From: Alteriqipengyuania_B sp035481675
GTDB taxonomy: Bacteria; Pseudomonadota; Alphaproteobacteria; Sphingomonadales; Sphingomonadaceae
Assembly: GCF_035481675.1 (NCBI RefSeq)
Contig: NZ_JAYJJW010000001.1
Location: 1,054,001-1,118,000, forward strand
Length of the DNA stretch: 64,000 nucleotides
Reading direction: 5' to 3'
Shown here: in pieces, positions 39,830-48,345 of the stretch
Layout: each line of letters starts with the position of its first letter
Numbering within the stretch: position 1 is the stretch's first letter
Notes under the pieces: generated by a model
Seen by the model: the letters and a program-made list of their open reading frames with translations, nothing else
What the model was told of the DNA's origin: nothing
The model's database searches: none
Translations under genes and position numbers: made by a program

Positions 39830-41323
39830 CTAGTCGCCGGTCATGGCGTTGGCCTGCACCACCCACGCCCGCACGTCCGCCAGCAGGCCGTCGAGTGCGG
39901 CGCGATCATAGAGCCGACCGTTCACGAACACCGCCTCGATCTGCGTGGTGTTGCCGATGTCTGCGAGCGGATCGGCACGCAGCAGCACCAGGTCGGCCAG
40001 CTTGCCAACCGAGACCCCGCCCAGCTCTGCCGAGCGGCCGAGATATTCCGCCGGCACGGTGCTGGTCGCGCGCAGCACGTCCATTTCCGACAGGCCGGAG
40101 CCGACCAGGTGGCGCAGCTCGTCATGCAGGCTGAAGCCGGGGAAAACCATCGTGTCGTTGGCATCGGTGCCGGTCATGATCTTCACGCCCGCCTTGTGCG
40201 CCATGCCGGTGGTGCGCTGCGTCAGTTGGAAGAAATCGCCGAGGTCGGCAACCAGCTCTGCGGGCATGGAGGCCGTGCGATCGAGGTCGCCGTTCCAGTG
40301 CCCGGCCTGCATCGCGGGGATATAGGCAAGGCGCGGATCGTCGCGATAGGCCGCCTCCCCTGCGCGGTAATCCATTTCGCGCGTCAGCAGCGTCGGCACG
40401 TAGTAGGTGCCATTGTCGCGCATGGCAGCGATCTGCGCATCGCAGGTCGCCTGGTCGAACGTATCGCGGGCGTTGCCGGGCATGGCGCGCCGGTCGGGCC
40501 AGTTCTCCGCCTCGCCGCGGATCTTGGCGAGGATCGCACCGCGATATTCGGCCCCGAAGGTCGAGCAGTCGAGTGGCAGGTCGCGGGCGTGCTCGATGGA
40601 AGTCATGCCCGTCGCTGCAACCTCGGCCACGCTGAGCATCGGCGGGATGTGGCCGCCGAACTTCATGCCGCGCGCCGTCGCTTCCCCGGCCAGCGCGCGG
40701 AACGCGTCAGGCTCGAACTGGTCGCCGACCTTGAGGATATCGGGCCCGTCGGCGGCGAAATAGGTAACGGTCGCGCGGGCCTCCGCCGGCGTGGTCGGTC
40801 GGTAGGCGGCGACTCGCTCGCTGGCGTCTTCCGGCCGCTGGCTGTCGATCTTGGCCGTCGACAATTCCACGATACGCGGGCCGACCTGCTCGCCTGCGAG
40901 AATGTTAGCCTGTGCCTCCCGCATCTCGCCCAGGCACATCGTGATCCCACCGGGCTCGACGCAATCGCTGCCCATTTCGCGGATGCCGGTCACGCCGTTG
41001 GCGACCATTAGCTTGAGGCTGGAGATATGCACCGGGCGGAAGCTGGAGTGGGCGTGCATGTCCATCAGACCCGGGATCAGGAAGCGCCCCTCCCCGGCCA
41101 GCGAGCGTTCGGCTGTACGGCGCGAAGAGCCTGCGGCGGCAATTTCCACGATACGTCCTTCGTCGATGTAGACGTCGCGTGCTGCAGTGACAGACCGCGT
41201 TTCGGGATCGATCACGGTGACGCCGGTGATCTGCACGTCCGCTTCCGGCAACGCGACCTGTTGCGGCATGGTGGAACAGGCCGGCAGTGCCAGAACTGCG
41301 GCGGCGGCGAAAAGTCTGTGCAT
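39830..41323 (-). CDS. amidohydrolase family lipoprotein
   Basis: This exported metal hydrolase of 497 residues has lipobox LPAC (Cys near residue 16) and a TIM-barrel amidohydrolase domain. Metal residues are seen in MDMHAHSS (near 88-95), GGHIPP, SIEHARD and GTDANDT near 385. The family includes imidazolonepropionase-like and prolidase-like enzymes; the substrate is unknown. GAGAGGGG precedes the ATG at 41323. The promoter region has palindromes at 41357-41367 and 41391-41402. Confidence 0.87.
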   Translation of the reverse strand: MHRLFAAAAVLALPACSTMPQQVALPEADVQITGVTVIDPETRSVTAARDVYIDEGRIVEIAAAGSSRRTAERSLAGEGRFLIPGLMDMHAHSSFRPVHISSLKLMVANGVTGIREMGSDCVEPGGITMCLGEMREAQANILAGEQVGPRIVELSTAKIDSQRPEDASERVAAYRPTTPAEARATVTYFAADGPDILKVGDQFEPDAFRALAGEATARGMKFGGHIPPMLSVAEVAATGMTSIEHARDLPLDCSTFGAEYRGAILAKIRGEAENWPDRRAMPGNARDTFDQATCDAQIAAMRDNGTYYVPTLLTREMDYRAGEAAYRDDPRLAYIPAMQAGHWNGDLDRTASMPAELVADLGDFFQLTQRTTGMAHKAGVKIMTGTDANDTMVFPGFSLHDELRHLVGSGLSEMDVLRATSTVPAEYLGRSAELGGVSVGKLADLVLLRADPLADIGNTTQIEAVFVNGRLYDRAALDGLLADVRAWVVQANAMTGD

Positions 41324-41356
41324 GGAAGCCCCTCTCTTGCTTCGGTCAGTCGAAAT

Positions 41357-41402
41357 AGTGACTCACTGTTATAGTGCAATAATACACTTGGCAAGCGCTT
41401 GC
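41357..41402 (-). promoter_or_regulatory. promoter with two palindromic operators before the amidohydrolase gene
   Basis: On the reverse strand TTGCCA (41394-41389) and TATAAC (41373-41368) are 15 bases apart. The perfect palindrome GCAAGCGCTTGC (41391-41402), with the CG-centred half-sites typical of LacI-family operators, overlaps the -35. AGTGAGTCACT (41367-41357) lies directly after the -10. The site also lies 31 bases upstream of mgtE. Confidence 0.5.
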
Positions 41403-41432
41403 GTTTCCATCGCGCGGGCCTAGACGGGGCGC

Positions 41433-42872
41433 ATGGCAGGGGACCCGGACATTCTCGATCGCGAACTCGCCGATCCGCAGGGTTCGGCGGGCGAGGAATC
41501 GCGGCTGGACGAGGACGACCGGCTGAAGCCCGGCTTCGTCCGCGAGGTCGAAAACGCGCTCGACGCGGGCGACGAGAGCGCCGCCTACGACCTCGTCGAA
41601 CCGCTCCACCCGGCCGACATCGCCGACCTGTTCGAGCTGCTGGAGCGCAAGGAACGGCTCGCCCTAGCCAGCGCGATAAGCGACCTGATGACGGCGGACG
41701 TCATCGCCGAACTCAACGACTTCGTGCGCGAGGACATGATCGAGGCCCTGCCCGCCGCGGCGGCGGCGGCGATCACGGAACAGCTAGACACCGACGATGC
41801 CGTCCAGCTGATCGAGGATCTCGACGCAGAGGATCAGCAGGCCATCCTGGCCGAGCTCGACGCGGAAGACCGGCTCGCGATCGAGACCGCGCTTTCCTAT
41901 CCCGACGAGTCCGCCGGCCGCCTGATGCAGCGCGAGCTGGTCGCGGTGCCGGAGCATTACACCGTCGGCAACCTGATCGACGACTTGCGAAGCCCCGATC
42001 GCAACAGCGACGATTTCCCGACGGATTTCTGGGAAATCTTCGTCGTCGACCACCGCCACCATCCGGTCGGCACCTGCCAGCTGTCGTGGATCCTCACCAC
42101 GCCACGCGATGTCGCCATCGCCGATGTGATGAAGCGCGAACAGACCTTGATCCCGGTCGAGATGGACCAGGAGGAAGTCGCGCTGCGCTTCCAGAAATAC
42201 GGCCTTATCAGCGCCGCCGTGGTCAACGACGACGGGCGCCTGGTCGGCCAGCTGACGGTCGACGACATCGTCCACATCATTGCCGAGGAAGCCGGCGAGG
42301 ACGCCCTGCTGATGAGCGGCGCGGGCGAAGGCGACATCAACGAGCCGCTGCGCGAGGCATTTTCCGCCCGCGTCCGCTGGCTGATCGCCAATCTCGGCAC
42401 CGCTGTGGTGGCAAGCGCGATCATCGCCTTTTTCGGCGGGGCGATCGAACAGCTCGTTGCCCTCGCCGTGCTCATGCCGATCGTCGCCAGCATCGGCGGC
42501 AATGCGGGCACGCAGACGATGGCCGTCACGGTGCGCGCCATCGCCATGAACCAGCTGACCCGGTCGAACACCTGGCGCGTCCTGTGGCGGGAACTGAAGG
42601 TGGCGATGATGAACGGCGTGGTCATTGCCGTGCTGATCGGCCTTGCGGTCTCGGTCATCTTCACGCCGCCGCTCGGCGCGGTCATCGCTGCCGCCATGGT
42701 GGTCAATATCGTCATATCCGGCATGGCCGGCGTGCTGGTGCCCGTCGCCTTCGACCGCATGGACCAGGACCCGGCGGTGGCGAGCAGCGTGTTCGTGACG
42801 ATGATCACGGATTCGATGGGATTCTTCGCCTTCCTCGGCCTTGCCGTCGCCAGCGGGCTGGTCTCGCTCTAG
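41433..42872 (+). CDS. mgtE: magnesium transporter MgtE
   Basis: This inner-membrane Mg2+ channel of 479 residues has an acidic N-domain (about 40-155), two CBS domains (about 160-290, VADVMKRE-like IADVMKREQTLIPV and LVGQLTVDDIVHII) and a C-terminal pore domain with five membrane helices (about 320-475). The pore blocks LAVLMPIVASIGGNAGTQT and AAAMVVNIVISGMAGVLVP are present. The cytoplasmic domains sense magnesium. It diverges from the amidohydrolase gene. Confidence 0.93.
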   Translation: MAGDPDILDRELADPQGSAGEESRLDEDDRLKPGFVREVENALDAGDESAAYDLVEPLHPADIADLFELLERKERLALASAISDLMTADVIAELNDFVREDMIEALPAAAAAAITEQLDTDDAVQLIEDLDAEDQQAILAELDAEDRLAIETALSYPDESAGRLMQRELVAVPEHYTVGNLIDDLRSPDRNSDDFPTDFWEIFVVDHRHHPVGTCQLSWILTTPRDVAIADVMKREQTLIPVEMDQEEVALRFQKYGLISAAVVNDDGRLVGQLTVDDIVHIIAEEAGEDALLMSGAGEGDINEPLREAFSARVRWLIANLGTAVVASAIIAFFGGAIEQLVALAVLMPIVASIGGNAGTQTMAVTVRAIAMNQLTRSNTWRVLWRELKVAMMNGVVIAVLIGLAVSVIFTPPLGAVIAAAMVVNIVISGMAGVLVPVAFDRMDQDPAVASSVFVTMITDSMGFFAFLGLAVASGLVSL

Positions 42873-42906
42873 TTGCAGCGGGCAGCCCGGCCCCTATGTT
42901 GGGGGC

Positions 42907-43296
42907 ATGCCGCTCCATTTGACCAAGATCGCATTCGGCGCGCAGTCCTTCGGCGATATCGAAAGCTGGTACGCGCAGCGGCGCAGCCCCAACCTGACCA
43001 CGCGCTATCGCCCCACGCGGTGGGAGGAATGCATCGGCGGATCGCTGTACTGGATCCACCAGCACAACATCGTCGCCCGCAGCGAAATACTGGGCTTCTC
43101 CGAAACGCAGAGCGGGCGCTGGTCGATCGACCTCGAACCCCGGCTGGTGCCGGTCCTGCCGCGCCCCAAGCGCGCGCACCAGGGCTGGCGCTACCTCAAG
43201 GGCGAACCGCCGCGCGACCTGGAGGAAGGCGAGGACATCGGCGATGTCATCCCCGGGAAGCTCGCCGGCAAGTTGCAGAGGCTGGGCCTGATCTGA
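42907..43296 (+). CDS. DUF1489 family protein
   Basis: This 129-residue cytosolic protein matches the alphaproteobacterial DUF1489 family: MPLHLTKIAFGAQSFGDIESW at the start, then TRYRPTRWEECIGGSLYWIHQHNIVARSEILGF. RPKRAHQGWRYL lies near residue 90. Its function is unknown. The ATG at 42907 fits the family start. It follows mgtE after 34 bases. Confidence 0.87.
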   Translation: MPLHLTKIAFGAQSFGDIESWYAQRRSPNLTTRYRPTRWEECIGGSLYWIHQHNIVARSEILGFSETQSGRWSIDLEPRLVPVLPRPKRAHQGWRYLKGEPPRDLEEGEDIGDVIPGKLAGKLQRLGLI

Positions 43297-43301
43297 TTTT
43301 C

Positions 43302-43327
43302 GGAACGGGCATGCCCTCCGGCCCGTT
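43302..43327 (+). promoter_or_regulatory. EcfG-type general stress promoter
   Basis: GGAAC (43302-43306), then 17 bases, then CGTT (43324-43327): a full match to the alphaproteobacterial stress-sigma consensus. The gene start is at 43349, giving a leader of about 15 bases with AAAGGAG. Confidence 0.75.
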
Positions 43328-43348
43328 GATCGGGAAAGGAGAAACTTC

Positions 43349-43618
43349 ATGCCCGAACGCCAATCTCGCCACCCCGACAACGAACTGATCGATGCCATTA
43401 CCGAGGACGCGACACCCGGACAGTACGGTCGCGCAGGCGGAGAGCTCGCCCGCGATGTAGGGACACGCGCCGAAAAGCACCACGTGAAGGACGCCGATCC
43501 GCGCGTCGAGCGTGTGCGCGGTGCCGACAAGTCCGAAGCGCAGGATGCCGCGATGAGCAACAACACCATGGGCTCCTCGCGCCCCGAAAAGGCCGATCCG
43601 CAAGGCCCGCGCGGCTAA
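43349..43618 (+). CDS. hypothetical small hydrophilic stress protein
   Basis: The family is not recognised. The 89-residue protein is highly charged, without hydrophobic segments, and probably largely disordered: rich in Asp, Glu, Arg, His and Gly, ending MGSSRPEKADPQGPRG. AAAGGAG precedes the ATG. A perfect EcfG-type promoter upstream marks it as a general stress response gene; its composition is like that of desiccation- or stress-induced hydrophilic proteins. Confidence 0.75.
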   Translation: MPERQSRHPDNELIDAITEDATPGQYGRAGGELARDVGTRAEKHHVKDADPRVERVRGADKSEAQDAAMSNNTMGSSRPEKADPQGPRG

Positions 43619-43668
43619 TTCGCAAATCGGGCTCGGCTCGCCGAACACACGCAACGAGCTGGCTGACT

Positions 43669-43720
43669 GTCCTTGAACGGGCGCCACGATCCTACGAGGT
43701 CGCGCGCCCATTCAACGGAC
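43669..43720 (+). promoter_or_regulatory. long imperfect inverted repeat in the leader of the next gene
   Basis: GTCCTTGAACGGGCGC (43669-43684) pairs with GCGCCCATTCAACGGAC (43704-43720) with one mismatch and one bulge. The ribosome binding site AGGAG follows at once, outside the hairpin. Confidence 0.4.
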
Positions 43721-43730
43721 AGGAGACCCG

Positions 43731-44072
43731 ATGACCTATCTCAAGACCACTTTTGCCGCACTCGCCCTCACCACCGTGCCGGCCGCCGCCGCCGCGCAGG
43801 ATGCGGCGATGGCCCCCGCCGAGGCAGGCGGGCCGGTCACCGAGGCCGAAATGAGCGGCTTCGTCGACGCGGCAATCGTCCTTGCGCGGCTGCGTGACGA
43901 TGCTGGCAAGACAAATGCGGAAAAACAGCAGCTGATGGCGGCCGTGTTCCAGCAAGGCGGCCTTTCGGTCGCGCGCTTCAACTATATCGGCCAGCGTATC
44001 CAGACCGACGAAGCACTGATGGCCCGTTTCAATGCGGAAGTGGCCGAGCGCAGCGCGGCCCAAGCGGGCTAG
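43731..44072 (+). CDS. hypothetical secreted protein, DUF4168-like
   Basis: This 113-residue protein has a Sec signal peptide (cleavage near AAAQD, residue 23) and a small helical mature domain (PVTEAEMSGFVDAAIVLARLRD, then FNYIGQRIQTDEALMARFNAEV). The spacing of these helices resembles DUF4168, whose function is unknown; the match is weak. AGGAG precedes the ATG. It converges with the FrnE-like gene. Confidence 0.7.
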   Translation: MTYLKTTFAALALTTVPAAAAAQDAAMAPAEAGGPVTEAEMSGFVDAAIVLARLRDDAGKTNAEKQQLMAAVFQQGGLSVARFNYIGQRIQTDEALMARFNAEVAERSAAQAG

Positions 44073-44093
44073 CTGGCAACCCCCAAGATCACC

Positions 44094-44774
44094 TTACGAA
44101 GCGCGCTTCGCCACCACCCGGCGGAGCGCGTTTTCGTATGTTTCGGCGCCCTGCGCGCCGGGGATCAGGAACTTGCCATCCACGACCATCGCCGGGACGC
44201 CGGTGATGTTGAGGTCGAAAGCGTGGCGTTCCTCCATGCGGATCATCTGGCCCAGTTGCTCGTCCGCCAGCGCAGCGGCCGCTTCGGCGCGGTCGAAGCC
44301 TTCCTCCGCGGCGATATCGAGCAGGACTTCGGCCTCTCCGATCTTGCGCCGATGGTGGAAATGGGCGGCAAACAACGCGAGCTTCAGCCGCGTCTGCGCC
44401 TCGGTCCCTGCCGTTGCCAGCGCCCAGCCGAGCAGCTTGTGCGCCAGGAAGGTGTTCCACATCATCGCCGCCGGTTCGGGCGTTTCGCCGCCCGAATAAT
44501 CGAGGCTGACGCCGGCTTCTTCCGCCATCGCGCGCATGTGCCCTTGCACGTCGCGCGACTGTTCCAGCGTGCGGCCGTATTTGCGGGCGATATGCGCTGT
44601 GCGCTCCTCACCTTCCTCCGGCATGTCGGGGTTCAGCTCGAACGGACGCCAGCGGATCTCGGCGTCGATTTCGCCCTCAAGGGCCTCCAGCGCGCGCGAC
44701 AGCTGGCCCCAGCCGACAAGGCACCAGGGGCACATGACATCGGACCAGATGTCGATAGTGACCCGCTCGCTCAC
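44094..44774 (-). CDS. FrnE-like DsbA family oxidoreductase
   Basis: This cytosolic thioredoxin-fold protein of 226 residues has the redox motif MCPWC at about residues 13-17 and the helical insert of the FrnE/polyketide-synthesis DsbA group (SLDYSGGETPEPAAMMWNTFLAHKLLGWA). ITGVPAMVVDGKF gives the cis-Pro. No signal peptide is present. The GTG start at 44774 overlaps the TGA of nudC, so the two are coupled. It is probably a thiol-disulfide isomerase or oxidative-stress protein. Confidence 0.87.
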   Translation of the reverse strand: MSERVTIDIWSDVMCPWCLVGWGQLSRALEALEGEIDAEIRWRPFELNPDMPEEGEERTAHIARKYGRTLEQSRDVQGHMRAMAEEAGVSLDYSGGETPEPAAMMWNTFLAHKLLGWALATAGTEAQTRLKLALFAAHFHHRRKIGEAEVLLDIAAEEGFDRAEAAAALADEQLGQMIRMEERHAFDLNITGVPAMVVDGKFLIPGAQGAETYENALRRVVAKRAS

Positions 44775-45646
44775 CGGTCCAGCCACCAGTCGATCAATGT
44801 GCGCGCAATGGCGAAGGGGCGCGGGTATATGATCGTGTCGTTCCCTTGCGGCCCGGCCTCGCGCGCCTCCAGCAACTCGCCGCGCGTGAACCAGCGCGCG
44901 TCGTCCAGTTCGGTCCGGTCGATGGTCAAGGCATCGTCGCTCGCCTTTGCATGGCAGCCGATCATCAGCTGCGAAGGGAAAGGCCACGGCTGGCTGGCGA
45001 CGTATTCGACATCGTGAACCGTCACGCCCGCTTCTTCGAGCACCTCACGGGCAACCGCCTCCTCGATCGTCTCACCCGGTTCGACGAAGCCGGCAAGCGC
45101 GGAATACATGCGCGGCGGGAAGCGCGGCTGGCGGCCGAGCAGCAGGCGATCTTCGTGCTCGACGAGCATGATGGTAACGGGGTCGGTGCGCGGGAAATGC
45201 TCCGCCCCGCACGCCGGGCAATTGCGCTGCCAGCCGCCTTTTGCGGGCTTGGTCGGCGAACCGCAGCGGGCGCAGAAGCTGTGCCGCGCATGCCAGTCCA
45301 CGAGGCTGCGCGCCCCGCCGTAAAGCGCGAGGTCGGCGGGTTGCAGCAGGCCCAGGACCTGCCAGGCGCGTGGATCAGCGGGGCCGCCGGCGCCCTCTTC
45401 CGGCACGGCAGCGAAGCAGGCCTTGCCGTCCAGCAGACCGAGGAAAACGAGCTCCGCATCGTCCGCCGCATCCGCCAGCGTGCCCCATTCCAGCGTGCCA
45501 TCGTTGGTGATGCCGGGGATCAGCCCGTCGAGCTTCAGCAGCCGCGCGCGCCAGTCCATCAGGCCGCCCAGCGCATCGGGATCGCAGCGGATGTTGTCTG
45601 CCCGGTCCAGCGGGCTGCCGGAAAATGCTACGGCAGGTGCCGCCAT
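44771..45646 (-). CDS. nudC: NAD+ diphosphatase / RNA decapping Nudix enzyme
   Basis: NudC splits NADH or NAD+ and removes NAD caps from RNA. The 291-residue protein has a zinc ribbon (Cys125, Cys128, Cys143, Cys146), the Nudix box GFVEPGETIEEAVAREVLEEAG at 186-207 and the NudC signature SQPWPFPSQL at about 218-227. The ATG at 45646 sits just downstream of the serine hydrolase stop, in the same direction. It is coupled to the FrnE-like gene by GTGA. Confidence 0.93.
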   Translation of the reverse strand: MAAPAVAFSGSPLDRADNIRCDPDALGGLMDWRARLLKLDGLIPGITNDGTLEWGTLADAADDAELVFLGLLDGKACFAAVPEEGAGGPADPRAWQVLGLLQPADLALYGGARSLVDWHARHSFCARCGSPTKPAKGGWQRNCPACGAEHFPRTDPVTIMLVEHEDRLLLGRQPRFPPRMYSALAGFVEPGETIEEAVAREVLEEAGVTVHDVEYVASQPWPFPSQLMIGCHAKASDDALTIDRTELDDARWFTRGELLEAREAGPQGNDTIIYPRPFAIARTLIDWWLDR

Positions 45647-45647
45647 G

Positions 45648-46985
45648 TTACATCCCGCGCATGGCCGAAAGGTCGCGCAGGACGATCTCCGGATAGCCGC
45701 GTTGGATGGGATAGGCTTCTGCCGGCATGTACTGGGTGTAAAGCCCTGCGCGCAGCCCGCTGGTGTATTCGACGAAGCCCACCGTGCCCGCAGCGCCGCC
45801 CCAGCCATAGGCGTGCATGCCGTTGTCGGTCTGCACCCGGCCGCCGGCGCCGAAGCCCTGGCCTTCGATCCACGTGCCCGTGGTCTCCACGCCGCGCGGC
45901 AGGAGGTTGCTTGTCCCGAGGCGCACGGCAAGTTCGCCCATCACCCGCTTGCCGTCGAGCATGCCGTTGCCGAGCAGCATTCGCAGGAAACGGTCGTAAT
46001 CGCGCGGGCTGCTGACGAGGCCCGACCCGCCATAGGGGAACGCCGGTTCGTCGAGGAAGATCGAATCCGCTGCAAGGTCGAGCGGTAACGGGCTTCCGCC
46101 ATTGATGCCGTAGTTGGTCGTCAGCCGATCCTTCTCGCTGTCCGGGACGCGGAAGAAGGTGCTGTCCATGCCGGCCGGTTCGAACAGGCGGGTGCGCAGG
46201 AAACTATCGAAGCTCATGCCGCTCGCCACCTCGATCACGCGGCCAAGCACGTCGAGGCCGACGGAATAGCTCCACTTCGTGCCCGGCTGGTGGACCAGCG
46301 GCAGGCTGGCGAGGCGGTTGGCAAAGGTTTCGAGAGTGATCTTTTCCGGAACGCCGCCGATTCCCGGGATGGGCAGCTTCGTTACCTGCCCCGCGCCCAG
46401 CCCGCGCGCGGCATAGGCGGCGGCGATCGGGCCCTTCTGGACGATGCCATAACCAAGGCCCGACGTGTGGGTCAGCAGGTGGCGGATGGTGACCGGGCGC
46501 GCCTGCGGCTCGAGATTGTCTTCCTCGATGCTGCCGTCGTATTCGATCTGCACCTTGGTGTCGGCGAAGGCGGGAATGATCTCCGCCAGCGGCTGGTCCA
46601 GGCCGATCAGCCCGTCGTCGATCAGCATCATCGTGGCCATGCCGGTGATCGGCTTGGTCTGCGAATAGATGCGATAGAGCGTGTCCCCGTCGACCGGGGT
46701 CCCGGTGGCAAATTGCGTCAGGCCGTCGGAGATGATTACAGGGTCGGCCTGCCCGAAACCGAGGACCGCCTGCATGTTGGCGACCTTTCCGGTGGAGACA
46801 TAGTCCGCCACCGTGGCCGCGACGTTGGGCCACATCGCCGCCCCTGCCGCCTTGTGATGGTCTGCCCACGCGACGCCCGCGCCGATCGGCGATGCGGCGA
46901 CGGCCGCGCCCCCTGCAAACAGCGCGCCGGAGCGAAACAGCGCGCGCCGCGACAGGGTGACATCTTCGAATGAGCGATAGGCCAT
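45648..46985 (-). CDS. serine hydrolase, beta-lactamase class C / family VIII esterase
   Basis: This 445-residue exported enzyme has a twin-arginine signal (LSRRALFRSGALFAGGAAVAA). The catalytic S-x-x-K is SQTK near residue 108 and the Tyr motif is YSV near 228. The third motif reads WGG (GWGGAAG) rather than KTG, as in esterases and peptidases of this fold, so antibiotic hydrolysis is unlikely. GAGGAA precedes the ATG at 46985. Its upstream region is shared with the divergent leaderless membrane peptide gene. Confidence 0.88.
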   Translation of the reverse strand: MAYRSFEDVTLSRRALFRSGALFAGGAAVAASPIGAGVAWADHHKAAGAAMWPNVAATVADYVSTGKVANMQAVLGFGQADPVIISDGLTQFATGTPVDGDTLYRIYSQTKPITGMATMMLIDDGLIGLDQPLAEIIPAFADTKVQIEYDGSIEEDNLEPQARPVTIRHLLTHTSGLGYGIVQKGPIAAAYAARGLGAGQVTKLPIPGIGGVPEKITLETFANRLASLPLVHQPGTKWSYSVGLDVLGRVIEVASGMSFDSFLRTRLFEPAGMDSTFFRVPDSEKDRLTTNYGINGGSPLPLDLAADSIFLDEPAFPYGGSGLVSSPRDYDRFLRMLLGNGMLDGKRVMGELAVRLGTSNLLPRGVETTGTWIEGQGFGAGGRVQTDNGMHAYGWGGAAGTVGFVEYTSGLRAGLYTQYMPAEAYPIQRGYPEIVLRDLSAMRGM

Positions 46986-47049
46986 CGGGAATTCCTCAGT
47001 GGGGTTGCAGCAGCGCGTTTTAAGCGACTGGTTAAGCCGGTCAATGTTC

Positions 47050-47078
47050 TTGCGAAAGTGCACTGCACTACCTATATA
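47050..47078 (+). promoter_or_regulatory. leaderless promoter with a palindrome in the spacer
   Basis: TTGCGA (47050-47055) and TATATA (47073-47078) are 17 bases apart and the ATG at 47085 lies at the expected transcription start. There is no Shine-Dalgarno. The spacer holds the perfect 13-base palindrome AGTGCACTGCACT (47057-47069), a candidate repressor site that would also lie in the promoter region of the divergent serine hydrolase gene. Confidence 0.6.
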
Positions 47079-47084
47079 ACACAC

Positions 47085-47306
47085 ATGCTGAATATCCTCT
47101 CCTTCCTCCTCGGAATCCTGTCGCTGATCATCGTCATCCCGGCGACGATCCCGCTTCTCGGTTGGGGCAACTGGTTCGCCTTGCCCATCCTCGTGATCGG
47201 GGTCGTGCTCGGCCAGATGTCGTCGAGCAATTCGGGGCGCAACTTCTGTCTCGTGATCGGCCTGATCGCCGTGATCCGCCTCTCGCTGGGCGGCGGCTTG
47301 ATCTAA
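47085..47306 (+). CDS. hypothetical small membrane protein (leaderless)
   Basis: The family is not recognised. The 73-residue protein has two or three hydrophobic segments (about residues 3-20, 29-46 and 56-72) separated by WGNW and SSSNSGRN. The ATG at 47085 begins at the predicted transcription start; an ATG at 47058 would lie inside the promoter. Its stop overlaps the convergent mutY stop by four bases. Confidence 0.65.
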   Translation: MLNILSFLLGILSLIIVIPATIPLLGWGNWFALPILVIGVVLGQMSSSNSGRNFCLVIGLIAVIRLSLGGGLI

Positions 47307-48331
47307 CGCTCGGCGAGCGCTCGCGCGGCCGCTTTCGCGAAGAGAGTCGGCAAGCCTGCATCGTCCAGCCGCTCGATTGGCCACCACTCGCCCTCAAGCG
47401 ATGCGTCGCTGACGCGGGCACACTGCACCGCCATGTCGAGTGTAAAGTGGGTGAAGCCATGGCTGACGACACCTGCATCGCTCCACCCGGCATCGGTCGG
47501 CGGCACACCGTCGCCGTCGCCTCGCGCGCTCCAGCCGTCGTCGGGTAGCGCGCGCATCCCGCCCAGCATTCCCGTGCCCTGCCGCGTGACCAGCAAGACC
47601 TTGCCGGTCCGCTCGATAAAATAGGCGGTGCCGGTGCGGTGCGGTTTGGCCTTTTTCGGCGCCTTTACCGGGAAGCGAGCCGGATCACCGGCTCGCCTGC
47701 CCTCGCACTGGGCCGACAGGGGGCACAGCAGGCACTTCGGATCGCGCGCCGTGCAGATGCCGGAGCCAAGATCCATCATCGCCTGCGCAAAATCGCCGGA
47801 GCGCGTGTCCGGCGTAATCTCGTCCGTGCGCGCCCGGATCGCCTTGCGCGCGCCGGGAAGCGGCTCGGAAATCGCAAACAGGCGCGACACCACGCGCTCC
47901 ACATTCGCATCCACGACCACCGCCCGCTGGCCGAATGCGATCGCCGCAACCGCCGCTGCTGTATAAGCGCCCAACCCCGGCAGCCGGCGCAGCTCCGCCT
48001 CCGTCTCCGGAAAAACCCCACGCTCCGCCACCGCGCGGGAACAGGCGACGAGGTTGCGGGCGCGCGAATAATAGCCGAGCCCCGCCCACGCCGCCATGAC
48101 GTCCTCCTCGCTAGCCGCCGCCAAGGCCTCCACGGTCGGCCAGCGCGCGGTAAAAGCTTCGAAATAGGGCTTCACCGCCGCCACAGTGGTCTGCTGCAGC
48201 ATCACTTCGGACAGCCACACGCGGTATGGGTCGGGCGCAGGCGATCCCGGCGGCGCGCGCCAAGGCAGCGCGCGGGCGTGGACATCGTACCATTCCAGCA
48301 ATGTTCCGGCGATGTCGGCGGTGGCGCTCAC
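47303..48331 (-). CDS. mutY: A/G-specific adenine glycosylase
   Basis: MutY removes adenine mispaired with 8-oxoguanine. The 342-residue protein has the start LPWR, the HhH motif LPGLGAYTAAAVAAIAFGQ near residue 110 and the catalytic Asp in VVDANVERV. The [4Fe-4S] ligands are in CTARDPKCLLCPLSAQC (C-x6-C-x2-C-x5-C), and a C-terminal Nudix-like 8-oxoG-sensing domain covers about 225-340. The GTG at 48331 fits the family start. It is divergent from the DUF721 gene. Confidence 0.94.
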   Translation of the reverse strand: MSATADIAGTLLEWYDVHARALPWRAPPGSPAPDPYRVWLSEVMLQQTTVAAVKPYFEAFTARWPTVEALAAASEEDVMAAWAGLGYYSRARNLVACSRAVAERGVFPETEAELRRLPGLGAYTAAAVAAIAFGQRAVVVDANVERVVSRLFAISEPLPGARKAIRARTDEITPDTRSGDFAQAMMDLGSGICTARDPKCLLCPLSAQCEGRRAGDPARFPVKAPKKAKPHRTGTAYFIERTGKVLLVTRQGTGMLGGMRALPDDGWSARGDGDGVPPTDAGWSDAGVVSHGFTHFTLDMAVQCARVSDASLEGEWWPIERLDDAGLPTLFAKAAARALAER

Positions 48332-48345
48332 GCGGCGCCTATGGC

